64,000 bases of DNA from Nitrospira sp. (GCA_018242685.1 JAFEBM010000030.1:23811-87810), one strand, 5' to 3'; shown: positions 18,750-28,008, numbered from the stretch's first letter. The notes: generated from the sequence alone by a model not told the origin. Program-made: numbers and translations.

Positions 18750-19293
18750 AGTTCGTTGGAGTCGTCATGCTACGATCGAAATGGATGAATAAGGAAATAA
18801 ACACGCAGAATCTCCTGAAAGCGAGCAACGATGAAAATGGGGATCGTCTAACGCTCGGTTTGTGTCCACCGTTCGTGAATGACCAGGCGGTTCGTTCCAA
18901 TATGCTCGATCGGACGAGGTGGCTTCACGATATCGGTCGAGACGTGATGAGATGGAGGCTCCAACGTCGCATCACCGTCGTCAGACTGGCCGGTCAACTC
19001 AGCGCAGCCGGAAGTTGGAACAAGAGGACGCGACATTTCTGGTGCCGAATTCTCTATTGGTTGCCGATACGATTACGCTGCTGAACCTTTTGTTACGGTT
19101 GGGCGAGACGATACGTGCGACGACCCTTCTGACAAGGGCATTTGCCGCGTCTCATAACGGCTCCGCGCAAGCGCTTCGTTTCCCCATATTCAGCACGATA
19201 CCTGGCACATACGGTAAATTACCTAAAGTGGTGTGAGCAGACCCAAGCCCATCGACCCTCCATGAATACAGGTGCGGTTCGGCAGTTGAGGCG

Positions 19294-19310
19294 CTAGGGG
19301 TTAGTCTAGT
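19294..19310 (+). promoter_or_regulatory. CTAGG dyad upstream of the 19541 histidine kinase
   Basis: CTAGGGGTTAGTCTAGT, both half-sites intact. TATAAG (19333-19338) begins 23 bp downstream and is a good -10 hexamer. The kinase start lies ~200 bp further on. Confidence 0.5.
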
Positions 19311-19540
19311 ACCATTCCACCATTCAAATGCCTATAAGGCAAGCGCCTGTAAGACAAACCTGCATGTGGACGGCAGAAATATGATCGGCTCAATAGCGGT
19401 TGTCGTCCAGGATGCCTCTGATGTTTGGGAATTGAAAACCGAAGTAATCAAAGGCGTATCGACGATCTTCTGCGTCCCATGAATGAAATGGCCTGCGTGA
19501 TTGGGGAACACGACAGTGCGAACGTAGGGCAAATGAATCC

Positions 19541-21457
19541 ATGAACAACGGGTCGGAAGCTTCTCGTTCGGCATACAGGCGTCTCACCTCGGCCATAGAG
19601 TCGCTCTCTGCGCCCAGCGGAGCCTCAAATCCAGGCCGGAATGATACGTGGAACAGTGGTTCGGCCGTAGAGCGGCTCTTTGTTACGGCTCTTATCGTCG
19701 GAGGCGTGGCCGGCATCTTTATGCTGGATGTCTTTACGCCGGCTGGATTCGTCGTCTGGATGCTCTACCTCCTGCCTCTGTGGCTCACTGCCCGTCTTGC
19801 GGAGCGCCGACCATCTTCAGTGTCGTTGGTGGGCGTGGTAAGCGTGATATTAGTGGTGGCGGGCTTCTGGCTGTCTCCACCGGACATAGATCCCTGGATT
19901 TCAGTTGCGAATCGAGCGACTGGGATCATCGTGATCGGACTCAACACGGTACTGTTGCAGCGCCTGATCAGGCAACGAGAAACGATCCTTCGAAACGAGG
20001 AAGAGCTGCGCGATTTCGTCGAAGGGGCGTCGGTGGGACTTCATTGGGTAGAGCTGGACGGCACCATTCTGTGGGCCAATCAAGCCGCGCTGAATCTACT
20101 GGGCTATGCTGCTGAGGAATATATCGGCCATTCGATTCGTGAATTTCATGCCGATCTCGACATTGCTGACGATCTTGTACAACGCCTGGGAAAGGGTGAA
20201 ACGCTCTACAATTATGAAGCGCGTCTACGGTGCAAGAGCGGGGTGGTCCGGCACGTCTCGATTGCGGCCAACGCCTCGTGGCGAGGCAAGCGCTTCTCCC
20301 ATTCCCGCTGTTTTATCCGTGATATCTCTGCCCAGAAGGAGGCCGAAGTCTTACAGGCACGGCTGGCTGCCATTGTGACGCACTCAGAAGACGCGATTAT
20401 CTCATTTGCGCCGGATGGTGTCATCGACATCTGGAATAAGGCAGCTGAGCGGCTTTTGTGGTGGACGGAAATGGAATCCGTTGGCCGATCCCAGTCGATG
20501 TTCGTGCCGGATGACCGTCTCCCGGAGTCCCAGGAGTTGATCAGAACAGTGCTGCTGGGACAGCCGGTTCGAGAATTCGACACGCAGCGCAAACGAAAAG
20601 ACGGGAGTTTGGTGGATGTGTCCATCACCATGTCTCCCGTCCTGGTGGAGAATCGGTTGTTGTCTATCTGCGAAATCATTCATGATAATACCAAACGCAA
20701 AAGGAACGAGCGCGCGTTGCGGGAGGCCAACAAGGAACTGGAGGCGTTCAGCTATTCCGTCTCGCATGACCTGCGCGCGCCGCTACGGGCAATCAACGGT
20801 TTCGCGAAAGTGCTGTCGGAGGATTTCGGTTCGTCGTTGCCTCCGGAGGCCAAGCGACATCTGCACGTCATCCAAAAAGGCGCCGGGCGCATGGGCGAAC
20901 TGATCGACGACCTGCTGGAATTTTCGCGGCTCTCCCGCTCAACACTTGATCGTCAAGTTGTGGATCTCCAACGTGTCATTCGAGAAGTATGGGGCGAACT
21001 GCGGCGACAGGATCAAGTACAAACAGCGGAATTGGCGGTAGAGGATTTGCCGAGATGCCGGGCGGATCGGCTGTTGATCAAGCAGGTGTGGATGAATCTC
21101 CTCTCCAATGCGTTGAAATATTCCCGCCCGCGCCATGAGCCCCGGATCGAGATCGGGTGGCGCGAGGACGAGCAGCAGCCGGGCAACGTGGTGTATTGGA
21201 TTCGAGACAACGGAGTGGGATTCGATCAACAGTATGTGAGCAAACTATTCGGCGTCTTCCAGCGGCTGCATCGAGCGGAGGACTTCGAGGGGACCGGCGT
21301 GGGCCTTGCGCTGGTGCATCGGATCGTCCACCGTCACGGCGGCCGGGTGTGGGCCGAGGGACGGTTGGACGAAGGCGCGACATTTTATTTCACGCTGGAG
21401 AGGGTTCATGAACAAGACGGCGCCGGACAACATCTCGGTCTTGTTGGTCGAGGATAA
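19541..21457 (+). CDS. Membrane PAS-PAS histidine kinase (HisKA type)
   Basis: 638 residues: N-terminal module of three or four TM helices (~47-145), two PAS domains (~160-270 and ~280-395), a HisKA dimerisation domain with phospho-His409 in FSYSVSHDLRAPLRAIN, and HATPase_c with N box NLLSNALKYS, DNGVGFD and GTGVGLALVHRIV. The kinase core resembles that of phytochrome-class kinases, but no GAF/PHY sensor is present. The gene overlaps the next receiver gene by 50 bp. The start is uncertain: only a weak GGGC precedes ATG 19541. Confidence 0.88.
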   Translation: MNNGSEASRSAYRRLTSAIESLSAPSGASNPGRNDTWNSGSAVERLFVTALIVGGVAGIFMLDVFTPAGFVVWMLYLLPLWLTARLAERRPSSVSLVGVVSVILVVAGFWLSPPDIDPWISVANRATGIIVIGLNTVLLQRLIRQRETILRNEEELRDFVEGASVGLHWVELDGTILWANQAALNLLGYAAEEYIGHSIREFHADLDIADDLVQRLGKGETLYNYEARLRCKSGVVRHVSIAANASWRGKRFSHSRCFIRDISAQKEAEVLQARLAAIVTHSEDAIISFAPDGVIDIWNKAAERLLWWTEMESVGRSQSMFVPDDRLPESQELIRTVLLGQPVREFDTQRKRKDGSLVDVSITMSPVLVENRLLSICEIIHDNTKRKRNERALREANKELEAFSYSVSHDLRAPLRAINGFAKVLSEDFGSSLPPEAKRHLHVIQKGAGRMGELIDDLLEFSRLSRSTLDRQVVDLQRVIREVWGELRRQDQVQTAELAVEDLPRCRADRLLIKQVWMNLLSNALKYSRPRHEPRIEIGWREDEQQPGNVVYWIRDNGVGFDQQYVSKLFGVFQRLHRAEDFEGTGVGLALVHRIVHRHGGRVWAEGRLDEGATFYFTLERVHEQDGAGQHLGLVGRG

Positions 21458-21857
21458 TGAGGACGACGCGGAGCTGACGCTGCGGGTGTTCCGACAGTAT
21501 CATTTTGCGAATCATATTCATGTGGCGCGGGACGGCGCGGAAGCGTTGGATTGTTTGTTCGGCACGGGGGCCTACGCGAAGCGGAGCCCGTGCGAACAAA
21601 CGAAATTGATTCTCTTGGACCTCAAACTGCCGAAAGTCGACGGACTGGAAGTCCTTCGCCGCTGCAAGAGCGACGAGCGGACGAAGGCCATTCCCGTCGT
21701 CATGTTGACCTCGTCGCGTGAGGAGCAGGACGTGATCGAGAGTTATAAGTTGGGCGTCAACAGCTATCTCGTGAAGCCGGTGGATTTTCACCAATTCGTC
21801 GAAGCCGTGAAACAGCTGAATGTGTACTGGTTGATGCTCAATCAGAGGCCGGAGTGA
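21408..21857 (+). CDS. Rcp1-like single-domain response regulator
   Basis: 149 residues, one receiver domain of the cyanobacterial Rcp1 type: VLLVEDNEDDAELTLRVF, phospho-Asp in LILLDLKLPKVDGLEVLRR, VMLTSSREEQD and SYLVKPVDF. This type partners phytochrome-class kinases. ATG 21408 lies inside the 3' end of the kinase gene (50-bp overlap), so translation is probably coupled and the kinase is its likely phosphodonor. Confidence 0.9.
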   Translation: MNKTAPDNISVLLVEDNEDDAELTLRVFRQYHFANHIHVARDGAEALDCLFGTGAYAKRSPCEQTKLILLDLKLPKVDGLEVLRRCKSDERTKAIPVVMLTSSREEQDVIESYKLGVNSYLVKPVDFHQFVEAVKQLNVYWLMLNQRPE

Positions 21858-21892
21858 TCAACCCTTTGAATGTGCCGCATGGGGGAGGTCGT

Positions 21893-23491
21893 ATGGTTCA
21901 ACCGTTGCGTGTGTTGCTGCTGGAAGATCTCGACACGGATGCTGAATTGATGGTGCACGAGTTGAAACGCGCCGGGTTCGATCTTGTCTGGGATCGTATC
22001 GATACGGAAGAAGCCTTGGTGGAGTATCTTGATCGGCCATATGACCTGATTCTTTCAGACAATTCGATGCCGTCCTTCGACGCGATGCGGGCCCTCGCGT
22101 GTTTGCGACAACGTCGGCTCGATATTCCTTTCGTCATTGTGTCGGGCTCGATCGGTGAAGAGCAAGCCGTGGCCTTGTTGCGCCATGGCGCGGCGGATTA
22201 CATCATGAAGGATCGCATCGATCGACTGGGACCAGCTGTAGGGCAAGTGCTCGAGAAGAAGCGGTTGCGCGACGACAATCAGGCCGCCCATGCCGCCCTG
22301 CAGGCGAGGACCGAGGAGCTCATCCGGTCTCAAGAACGATTGCGTGCGCTCGCCAGCGACTTGACGTTGACGGAGCAGCGGGAGCGGCGCAAGCTCGCCG
22401 GCGACCTCCACGACTATTTGGCTCAATTGCTCGTGGCGGGACGCATGAAGCTGCGACAAGCCGTGGCCCGCATCGTCAAGGAGCCCGGAACGCCCCTGCT
22501 CGCTGAATTGGACCAGATTTTCGACGAATCCTTACGGTATACCAGGACTCTCATTGCCGACCTGGCTCCACCCTCATTGCAAGAATTCGGGTTGTCTCAT
22601 GCCTTTCAATGGTTGTCCGAACACATGCGCACCCATGGATTGACCGTGGATGTGCAGGTCGGATCAGACCGAATCAACATCCCGGACGATCAAGCGATTT
22701 TGGTCTTTCAGTCCGTTCGCGAATTGCTGCTCAACATCGTGAAGCATGCGGAGACGAATCGCGCGAGTGTGGCGGTGTCCACCACTCCCACCGAACTGCA
22801 CATTACGGTCACGGACGGCGGACAAGGGTTCGATCATGCGGCGGTAGCTGGTCCTGAGCCGAGATCATCCAGATTCGGACTGTTCAGCATCGATGAACGG
22901 ATGCGGGCGATGGGGGGACGGTTTGAGATCAATTCCACGCCCGGCCGCGGAACGCGGGCCTCCATGATTCTGCCCTATTGGCCCGCCCCCGTCGCACCGG
23001 AACTGTGCGAAGTCGCCAAAGATGACCAACCCTCGGGTCTCACCACGCAGCCCTCGTCGGAACAGCCGATGGTTCGCGTGCTCCTTGTCGATGACCATGT
23101 CATGGTCCGGCGCGGGATCAAAAGCCTGCTGGACGGGCATGAGAACTTGCGGGTGATCGGAGAGGCATCCGACGGACAGCAGGCCGTCAAGCTGACGGCG
23201 GAGCTGCGGCCCGATGTCGTGCTCATGGACGTGAATCTTCCCGTGATGGACGGGGTGACGGCGACGAGCCGGATCCACCAGGATTATCCCGAAACCATCA
23301 CCGTTGGACTGTCCGTCCATGACGATCGCCAGATCATCAATGCGATGACGAAGGCCGGCGCGGCGGCCTTCGTGTCGAAGGGATCCGTGACGGAAGAATT
23401 GTACGAGGCGATCAGCCGCGCGTTGCTTTCCAAAGGCAAGCTGCCCGGAGCTCCTCAAACAGGCAAGTTGCCGCTGTCCAGCGGGGTGTAA
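21893..23491 (+). CDS. REC - HisKA_3 kinase - REC hybrid
   Basis: 532 residues: an N-terminal receiver (VLLLEDLDTDAE, Asp in LILSDNSMPS), a short coiled coil, and a NarX/HisKA_3 kinase with phospho-His173 in ERRKLAGDLHDYLAQLL. An HATPase_c domain (VTDGGQGFD) and a second receiver (VLLVDDHVMVRRGI, Asp in VVLMDVNLPVMDG) follow. No sensor or TM segment is present, so input probably comes through phosphorylation of the first receiver. ATG 21893 follows GGGGGAGGTC, 35 bp after the Rcp1-like gene. Confidence 0.88.
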   Translation: MVQPLRVLLLEDLDTDAELMVHELKRAGFDLVWDRIDTEEALVEYLDRPYDLILSDNSMPSFDAMRALACLRQRRLDIPFVIVSGSIGEEQAVALLRHGAADYIMKDRIDRLGPAVGQVLEKKRLRDDNQAAHAALQARTEELIRSQERLRALASDLTLTEQRERRKLAGDLHDYLAQLLVAGRMKLRQAVARIVKEPGTPLLAELDQIFDESLRYTRTLIADLAPPSLQEFGLSHAFQWLSEHMRTHGLTVDVQVGSDRINIPDDQAILVFQSVRELLLNIVKHAETNRASVAVSTTPTELHITVTDGGQGFDHAAVAGPEPRSSRFGLFSIDERMRAMGGRFEINSTPGRGTRASMILPYWPAPVAPELCEVAKDDQPSGLTTQPSSEQPMVRVLLVDDHVMVRRGIKSLLDGHENLRVIGEASDGQQAVKLTAELRPDVVLMDVNLPVMDGVTATSRIHQDYPETITVGLSVHDDRQIINAMTKAGAAAFVSKGSVTEELYEAISRALLSKGKLPGAPQTGKLPLSSGV

Positions 23492-23600
23492 CCCACATCA
23501 TTCATGCATGAGCACTTCTGCTGCAATTCGATCATGCTCTGCCCGAACTCCAGGCTTGATGCATCGTTGTTCCTGAATGGCGATCGCCATCAGGACTCCT

Positions 23601-24215
23601 TCAATCCGTCATTTTGCCGTCATCTTGGAAGCAGGGCCGCTCTCCGGTCGCAATCAAGTCGGTGAACGCGATGAGTCGGGCGGCTTCGAATACCTCATCG
23701 GCAATGAGGTTAGGCCAACGCAAAGACGTGAGATGCCATTCGGTTTCATGACCGTTCGTGAGTAAGATGGTGCGGCACCCGGCTGCCCGGCCGGCTTCAA
23801 CGTCGTGCAGGATATCGCCGATCATCCATGACTGTGTCAGATCCATATGGAGTTCACTGGCGGCATGAATCAGCAGACCCGGATTGGGTTTTCGACAATA
23901 ACAGTCCACGTTGAACAAGGGTACGGTGCCCTCCGGATGATGAGGACAGTAGTAATAGCCTGCAAGAGGGACTTCGAACTTCGCGAGCTCGGCACGAAGC
24001 GCGAGCTCCTCGCGCAGCAGATCTTCCAGCGTGACGCGACCGTGGGCGATCTCTTCCTGATTGGACACCACGATCAGGGCATAGCCGGAGCGGTGTAACA
24101 AACGCAATCCTTCAATCGTTCCAGGCAGCCATTCGATGTATTCGGGGCTGTGATCAAATGGACGGTTCTCGATCAATGTCCCGTCTTTATCTAAAAACAC
24201 GGCTTTTGGGCTCAT
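23601..24215 (-). CDS. HAD-IIIA phosphatase, GmhB-like (heptose bisphosphate phosphatase family)
   Basis: 204 residues with HAD motifs FLDKDGTLIE at the start, VVSNQ, CRKPNPG and GDILHDVEAG. A zinc-loop pattern CPHHPEG...CYCRKP is typical of GmhB. GmhB dephosphorylates heptose 1,7-bisphosphate for LPS core synthesis; histidinol phosphatase is the main alternative. ATG 24215 starts the conserved MSPKAVFLDKDG. No other heptose genes are nearby. Confidence 0.75.
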   Translation of the reverse strand: MSPKAVFLDKDGTLIENRPFDHSPEYIEWLPGTIEGLRLLHRSGYALIVVSNQEEIAHGRVTLEDLLREELALRAELAKFEVPLAGYYYCPHHPEGTVPLFNVDCYCRKPNPGLLIHAASELHMDLTQSWMIGDILHDVEAGRAAGCRTILLTNGHETEWHLTSLRWPNLIADEVFEAARLIAFTDLIATGERPCFQDDGKMTD

Positions 24216-24522
24216 GACCGCGAGGTCTCCTCGAAACAAATGGTGAACAAAGCGAGTGCGGCTACCTTCCTTCGGTTACACCGGATCAGATCATGCCCGA
24301 GGGTCGTGCGTTGGTCGGCACACTGAGCACCTTATCGTCTCTCGCGTCACACAGGTACTAGGTAACCCCCCGGAACATTCCTGACCAGGGAAAGTCCAAG
24401 ATCAAGACACTGGTCGCCGATCTTATGTGTAAGAGGGATGTTATGTGTTCGCACACCTCATTTGTCCTCAACCTCTGGTATCTCCGAGTTCCTTTCCAAG
24501 AATGTTCTGATAACGTCCGGGA
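24216..24522. other. Intergenic region with a CTAGG dyad
   Basis: 307 bp between the divergent GmhB-like and PAS genes. It contains the dyad at 24358 and no coding sequence. Confidence 0.4.
24358..24374 (+). promoter_or_regulatory. CTAGG dyad variant upstream of the PAS membrane protein
   Basis: CTAGGTAACCCCCCGGA: first half exact, second half diverged. CAAGAT begins 23 bp downstream. The PAS gene start lies ~150 bp further, as for the NarL regulator genes. Confidence 0.3.
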
Positions 24523-25650
24523 ATGGACGTGGCTCGAACAGATTTCAAATACACTTGGTCGGGGGGGCGTTTGAATGGATTGGGATTCCTGATAACCCTG
24601 GCCCTGCTCGGCACCTTCATTATCGACATCGGATTGCCTGCTGGAGTCGCCGCCTGGGCTCCCTATTCAATAGCCATAGTCCTTGCCCTGTTGTGGTCTG
24701 GTGGGCCTGCTATTACCTTCGTCACGGCAACGGCGGTGGCGCTCATGCTGGTAGGATTATGGATCGGCCCGCTTGGAGATTTCGAGACAGGAGCCGTTAA
24801 TCGCGCGATCGGTGCCGTGACAATCACAGGTCTGGGTTTGACGTGCCTGTACGTGGATCGAACGAGACGACAACTGTTCCCATCTTGGGATGGGCTTGCC
24901 GCAAGCCCGCAGCAACTTGATTCGTTCGTCGATGAGATGGCCAACACCGGTGTTGTGTTGTGTGATCTCCGTGGACGTGTGACTGAATGCAATCAGGCCG
25001 CTCAACTTCTCACCGGCTATACGGACGACGACCTGAAGGGTCGTCTGCTCTATCGTGTGTTTTCGAGACGGATGAATCCAGTTAGCCGTTGGGGGCAGAT
25101 CTTTCACTGGGTTCGCTATAAGGGCGAAGTGGCATGGGAGGAAGTCTTTCGACGACGTGACGGCTCATGGTGCTTGATGCATCTGACGGTCAAACCCTTG
25201 CAAAACCGGTTTAGGCATCATCACGGATATTCGATCGTGATGCGCAACCTCGCCAAGTCAAACCCGATGAGAAAGGGGAGCAGTTCGAGGAGTCGACCGG
25301 TGAGTTCCGTATTGAGGGATAACAGAGGTGTCCTGTTGTACAGATGTCACTTTGAACCACGTCGGACATTGGACTATATCGATGCGAAAAGCACCCAGCT
25401 GCTTGATGATTCAGGCGGCGGATTTCCGTCGGCGCCGGGCCAAACGCTTGGTGACTGGATCCATCCGCTCGATCGCGAGCGAGCGTGGAATACCATTGAG
25501 GCGGCGGTCTGCGCGCAACGTTCCTATGTGCTGGTGTATCGGTTCATCGGTGCCGAAGGCAAAGGCAAATGGGTATGGGACGAAGGCGAAGCTTTTAAAA
25601 CCGACGACGGACGTATTGCCGGTTTGGAAGGATTTCTCGCCGGTATTTGA
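24523..25650 (+). CDS. Membrane protein with two PAS domains and no output domain
   Basis: 375 residues. The N-terminal ~115 residues hold four hydrophobic helices similar in pattern to the N-terminal module of the 19541 kinase (both end with VNRAIGAVTI / VANRATGIIVI-like segments). A PAS domain at ~130-240 (NTGVVLCDLRGRVTECNQAA) is followed by a second PAS/PAC-like region at ~265-375 ending GFLAGI. No kinase, GGDEF or methyl-accepting domain follows, so it may be a degenerate sensor or an adaptor. The next gene's open frame overlaps its stop. Confidence 0.75.
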   Translation: MDVARTDFKYTWSGGRLNGLGFLITLALLGTFIIDIGLPAGVAAWAPYSIAIVLALLWSGGPAITFVTATAVALMLVGLWIGPLGDFETGAVNRAIGAVTITGLGLTCLYVDRTRRQLFPSWDGLAASPQQLDSFVDEMANTGVVLCDLRGRVTECNQAAQLLTGYTDDDLKGRLLYRVFSRRMNPVSRWGQIFHWVRYKGEVAWEEVFRRRDGSWCLMHLTVKPLQNRFRHHHGYSIVMRNLAKSNPMRKGSSSRSRPVSSVLRDNRGVLLYRCHFEPRRTLDYIDAKSTQLLDDSGGGFPSAPGQTLGDWIHPLDRERAWNTIEAAVCAQRSYVLVYRFIGAEGKGKWVWDEGEAFKTDDGRIAGLEGFLAGI

Positions 25651-25706
25651 TGACGCTTTTTTTTCGTCGCGTAGAACCATCTCCGGATTCTCGACAGGGG
25701 GTGAAC

Positions 25707-27062
25707 ATGAGCCTCTCGCGCATACAAGGGACAAGCAGGAAATTCGTGACGATACAAGCGTCTCAAGATCGAATGGTACAGTCCACGGCGGACTGGGTTG
25801 CACAGCGGTTGCAGGAATATGGCCGGCCGGTGAGGATCCGGTTGCATGATGGGACAAGGGTGGAATCCGAAAATGGTCATGCCCCAGACATGACCATCAT
25901 GGTGAGAACACGAGAAGCCTTAGCGAGTCTGTTTCGTCCACCGTTGGAGTGCTCTCTTGGCGAATCCTACATTTTGGGAGACGTGGATGTCGTGGGAAAT
26001 TTCCAGGACGTGTTCCCGCTCGCGGAGTATCTTCTCGCGCAGAGATGGACGCTCTCGGATCGTCTGAGATTCATGTGGCGTCACGTCATCGCCCCGTACT
26101 CCCAAGCGAAGCGGCTTTCTGCCGATCGAACTGGCGCAAGACACAGTCCTGCTCGTGATTTTAGCGCCGTTCAGTTTCATTACAACCTGCCCACCGAATT
26201 TTACCGGCTGTGGTTGGACCGCCGCATGGTCTATTCCTGCGCGTACTTTACGCGGAGCGACGATGATCTGGACGAAGCGCAAGTCGATACATTGGACTAC
26301 ATGTGCCGGAAGTTGCGCTTGCAACCCGGAGACCGGGTGCTCGATATCGGATGTGGATGGGGCGGGTTTGCACTGTATGCCGCGCAGTACTACGGCGCGT
26401 CGGTGGTCGGCATCACGTTGAGCCTCCGTCAAGCTGAGGTAGCTCGCAAGCGGATTGCGGGGGCCGGTTTGACTCAACAATGTACGATCGGCGTAGCGGA
26501 CTACCGTGATCTGGCGGACCAAGAGGTGTTCGACAAAATCGTCAGTACCGAGATGGTCAAGCATGTGGGACGCTCGCAGCTTCACAAGTACTTTCACCAG
26601 ATACATCGTCTATTGAAGCCGGGCGGAGTCTTTCTGAATCATGGGATTGCGAGCCATGACGGCGATGGTCGTTTGGGTCCCCTTGTTGATCGATATGTCT
26701 TTCCGGATGCAGAGGTGGTTCCTCTCCATCAGGTCGTGACAGCGGCCGAAGCACAAGAATGGGAAGTGCGCGATGTCGAGAGCCTCCGAGAGCAGTATGC
26801 TCTCACGCTGGACCATTGGGTCAGCCGGCTGGAAAAGGAACATGGGCGTGCGGTGGACCTCGTGGGAGAAACGACGTATCGAGTGTGGCGGCTGTATCTG
26901 GCTGCGTCCGCCTATTGGTTTCGAAAGGGGCGTCTGAACGTGTACCAAGTGTTATGTGCAAAACCGTCCGGTGGCCGGTCGAGCCTGCCTCTCACGCGAG
27001 AAGATTGGTACAGTCATTCGGCTTCAGGCAAAGCCCATAAGCCCATGTCGGCGGCGTCATAG
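25707..27062 (+). CDS. cfa: Cyclopropane-fatty-acyl-phospholipid synthase-like methyltransferase
   Basis: 451 residues of the CFA-synthase family: FHYNLPTEFYRLWLD, the SAM motif VLDIGCGWGGFALYAA and a C-terminal YALTLDHWVSRLE. Such enzymes transfer a methylene from SAM to unsaturated acyl chains of membrane lipids. The cysteine, histidine (NHGI) and tyrosine of the bicarbonate site are present. The motif that normally reads MFEHVG or MVEHVG is MVKHVG here (lysine codon 26559-26561). ATG 25707 follows GGGGGTGAAC. It may be co-transcribed with the PAS protein. Confidence 0.85.
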   Translation: MSLSRIQGTSRKFVTIQASQDRMVQSTADWVAQRLQEYGRPVRIRLHDGTRVESENGHAPDMTIMVRTREALASLFRPPLECSLGESYILGDVDVVGNFQDVFPLAEYLLAQRWTLSDRLRFMWRHVIAPYSQAKRLSADRTGARHSPARDFSAVQFHYNLPTEFYRLWLDRRMVYSCAYFTRSDDDLDEAQVDTLDYMCRKLRLQPGDRVLDIGCGWGGFALYAAQYYGASVVGITLSLRQAEVARKRIAGAGLTQQCTIGVADYRDLADQEVFDKIVSTEMVKHVGRSQLHKYFHQIHRLLKPGGVFLNHGIASHDGDGRLGPLVDRYVFPDAEVVPLHQVVTAAEAQEWEVRDVESLREQYALTLDHWVSRLEKEHGRAVDLVGETTYRVWRLYLAASAYWFRKGRLNVYQVLCAKPSGGRSSLPLTREDWYSHSASGKAHKPMSAAS

Positions 27063-27492
27063 ATTCGATCCGTAGGCTCTCCCGCGCAATTCGTCCTTCA
27101 ATAGACAGGTTGTCCGCAACAGCGTTGTTGAGTCTGGTCACGAGCATGTCGCAGACAGCTGTGTCGACGGCGCCGTGACGGTCGACACAATCCGTTCGAG
27201 CTCGAGCAGGCGGCGGTGCGAATCTTGTCGGCGTGTCAGGCTGAGGAACCGGCCAAGGTTGCAATCTTACCTGGTGTCTTTTTTTGCCGTATGAGGTGGT
27301 CATTCTCGGGGATCTTCTAGTCGTCAGCCGTTCCCATAGGCAGTAGAAAGAGAAGATGACGTTACACAACATCGGGGGGCTGATGCGACGACCGATGAGA
27401 GCGCTCAGGACGAAGCGTACCGATCGAACCGCCGCGGGAGTAGTCGAATTGAACCACATGTGCGGTACGTCACAATTCGGAAGGAGAACGGT
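27063..27492. other. Intergenic region with an inverted repeat
   Basis: 430 bp without a convincing gene. It holds the perfect inverted repeat at 27160-27189 and the AAGGAG ribosome binding site of the DUF4142 gene at its right end. Confidence 0.4.
27160..27189. repeat. Inverted repeat TGTGTCGAC / GTCGACACA
   Basis: Nine-bp perfect arms flank a 12-bp GC-rich centre about 100 bp after the CFA-like gene. It could be a terminator stem (no U-tract follows) or an operator. Confidence 0.4.
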
Positions 27493-28008
27493 ATGTCGAG
27501 ATTTCTCTCGTTCTGCCTGGCGTTGTTCGGAGCCGTAGGCTTCATTCCGTCTGTGTTCGCCCAAGCGGCTACCGACGCTCAATCATTCCTTGAACAAGCG
27601 GCTGAAGGGCAGCAAATCGAAATATCGTTAGGTCAACTTGCCGCGCAACGCGCGGTAAACGAACAAGTGAAGGACTTGGGACAGGAAATGGCCGAGAACC
27701 ACAAGAAGGGCAGCCAACAAGTCGAGCAATTGGCCATGAAGGGCGGCGTGCAACTTTCTCCGGGAGTCAGTGAGGAGCGTAAGCAGAAAGTGAATCAGAT
27801 TTCACACCTGTCCAGCCATGCATTCGACCACGCCTATATCGACTATATCCTAGAAGACCACGAAGCTATGCTGGAGGAGTTCCAGCGGCGTGCGAAGACC
27901 ATGCAGAATGAAGACATCAAACGGTGGATTGCTTTGATCCTGCCGACTCTGCAGACCCATCGGGAAAAGGCGCGCCAAGCGAAATATAGGCTGCAGACGA
28001 ATCCTTGA
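27493..28008 (+). CDS. DUF4142 (ferritin-like fold) periplasmic protein
   Basis: 171 residues with a cleavable signal (ending VFAQA) and the DUF4142 pattern: SFLEQAAEGQQIEISLGQLA, EMAENHKKGSQQVEQLA and YIDYILEDHEAMLEEFQRRA. The family is all-helical, related in fold to ferritin-like four-helix bundles. It is exported and often stress-associated, with no established activity. GAAGGAG precedes ATG 27493. Confidence 0.8.
   Translation: MSRFLSFCLALFGAVGFIPSVFAQAATDAQSFLEQAAEGQQIEISLGQLAAQRAVNEQVKDLGQEMAENHKKGSQQVEQLAMKGGVQLSPGVSEERKQKVNQISHLSSHAFDHAYIDYILEDHEAMLEEFQRRAKTMQNEDIKRWIALILPTLQTHREKARQAKYRLQTNP

Larger units (their letters stand above)
18411..19540. other. Gene-poor 1.1-kb region before the 19541 kinase operon
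   Basis: Several short open frames exist (for example 18785-19084, MNKEINTQNLL...) but none has a recognisable domain or a good ribosome binding site. Two CTAGG dyads with -10-like hexamers lie here at 18733 and 19294. The first may drive a small unrecognised gene or RNA. Confidence 0.4.

Noticed and set aside
19390..19716. Minus-strand open frame of 108 codons ending DYFGFQFPNIRGILDDNRY, overlapping the start of the 19541 kinase
   Set aside because: It overlaps the kinase N-terminus, has no ribosome binding site or known domain, and the plus-strand dyad and promoter support the kinase direction.
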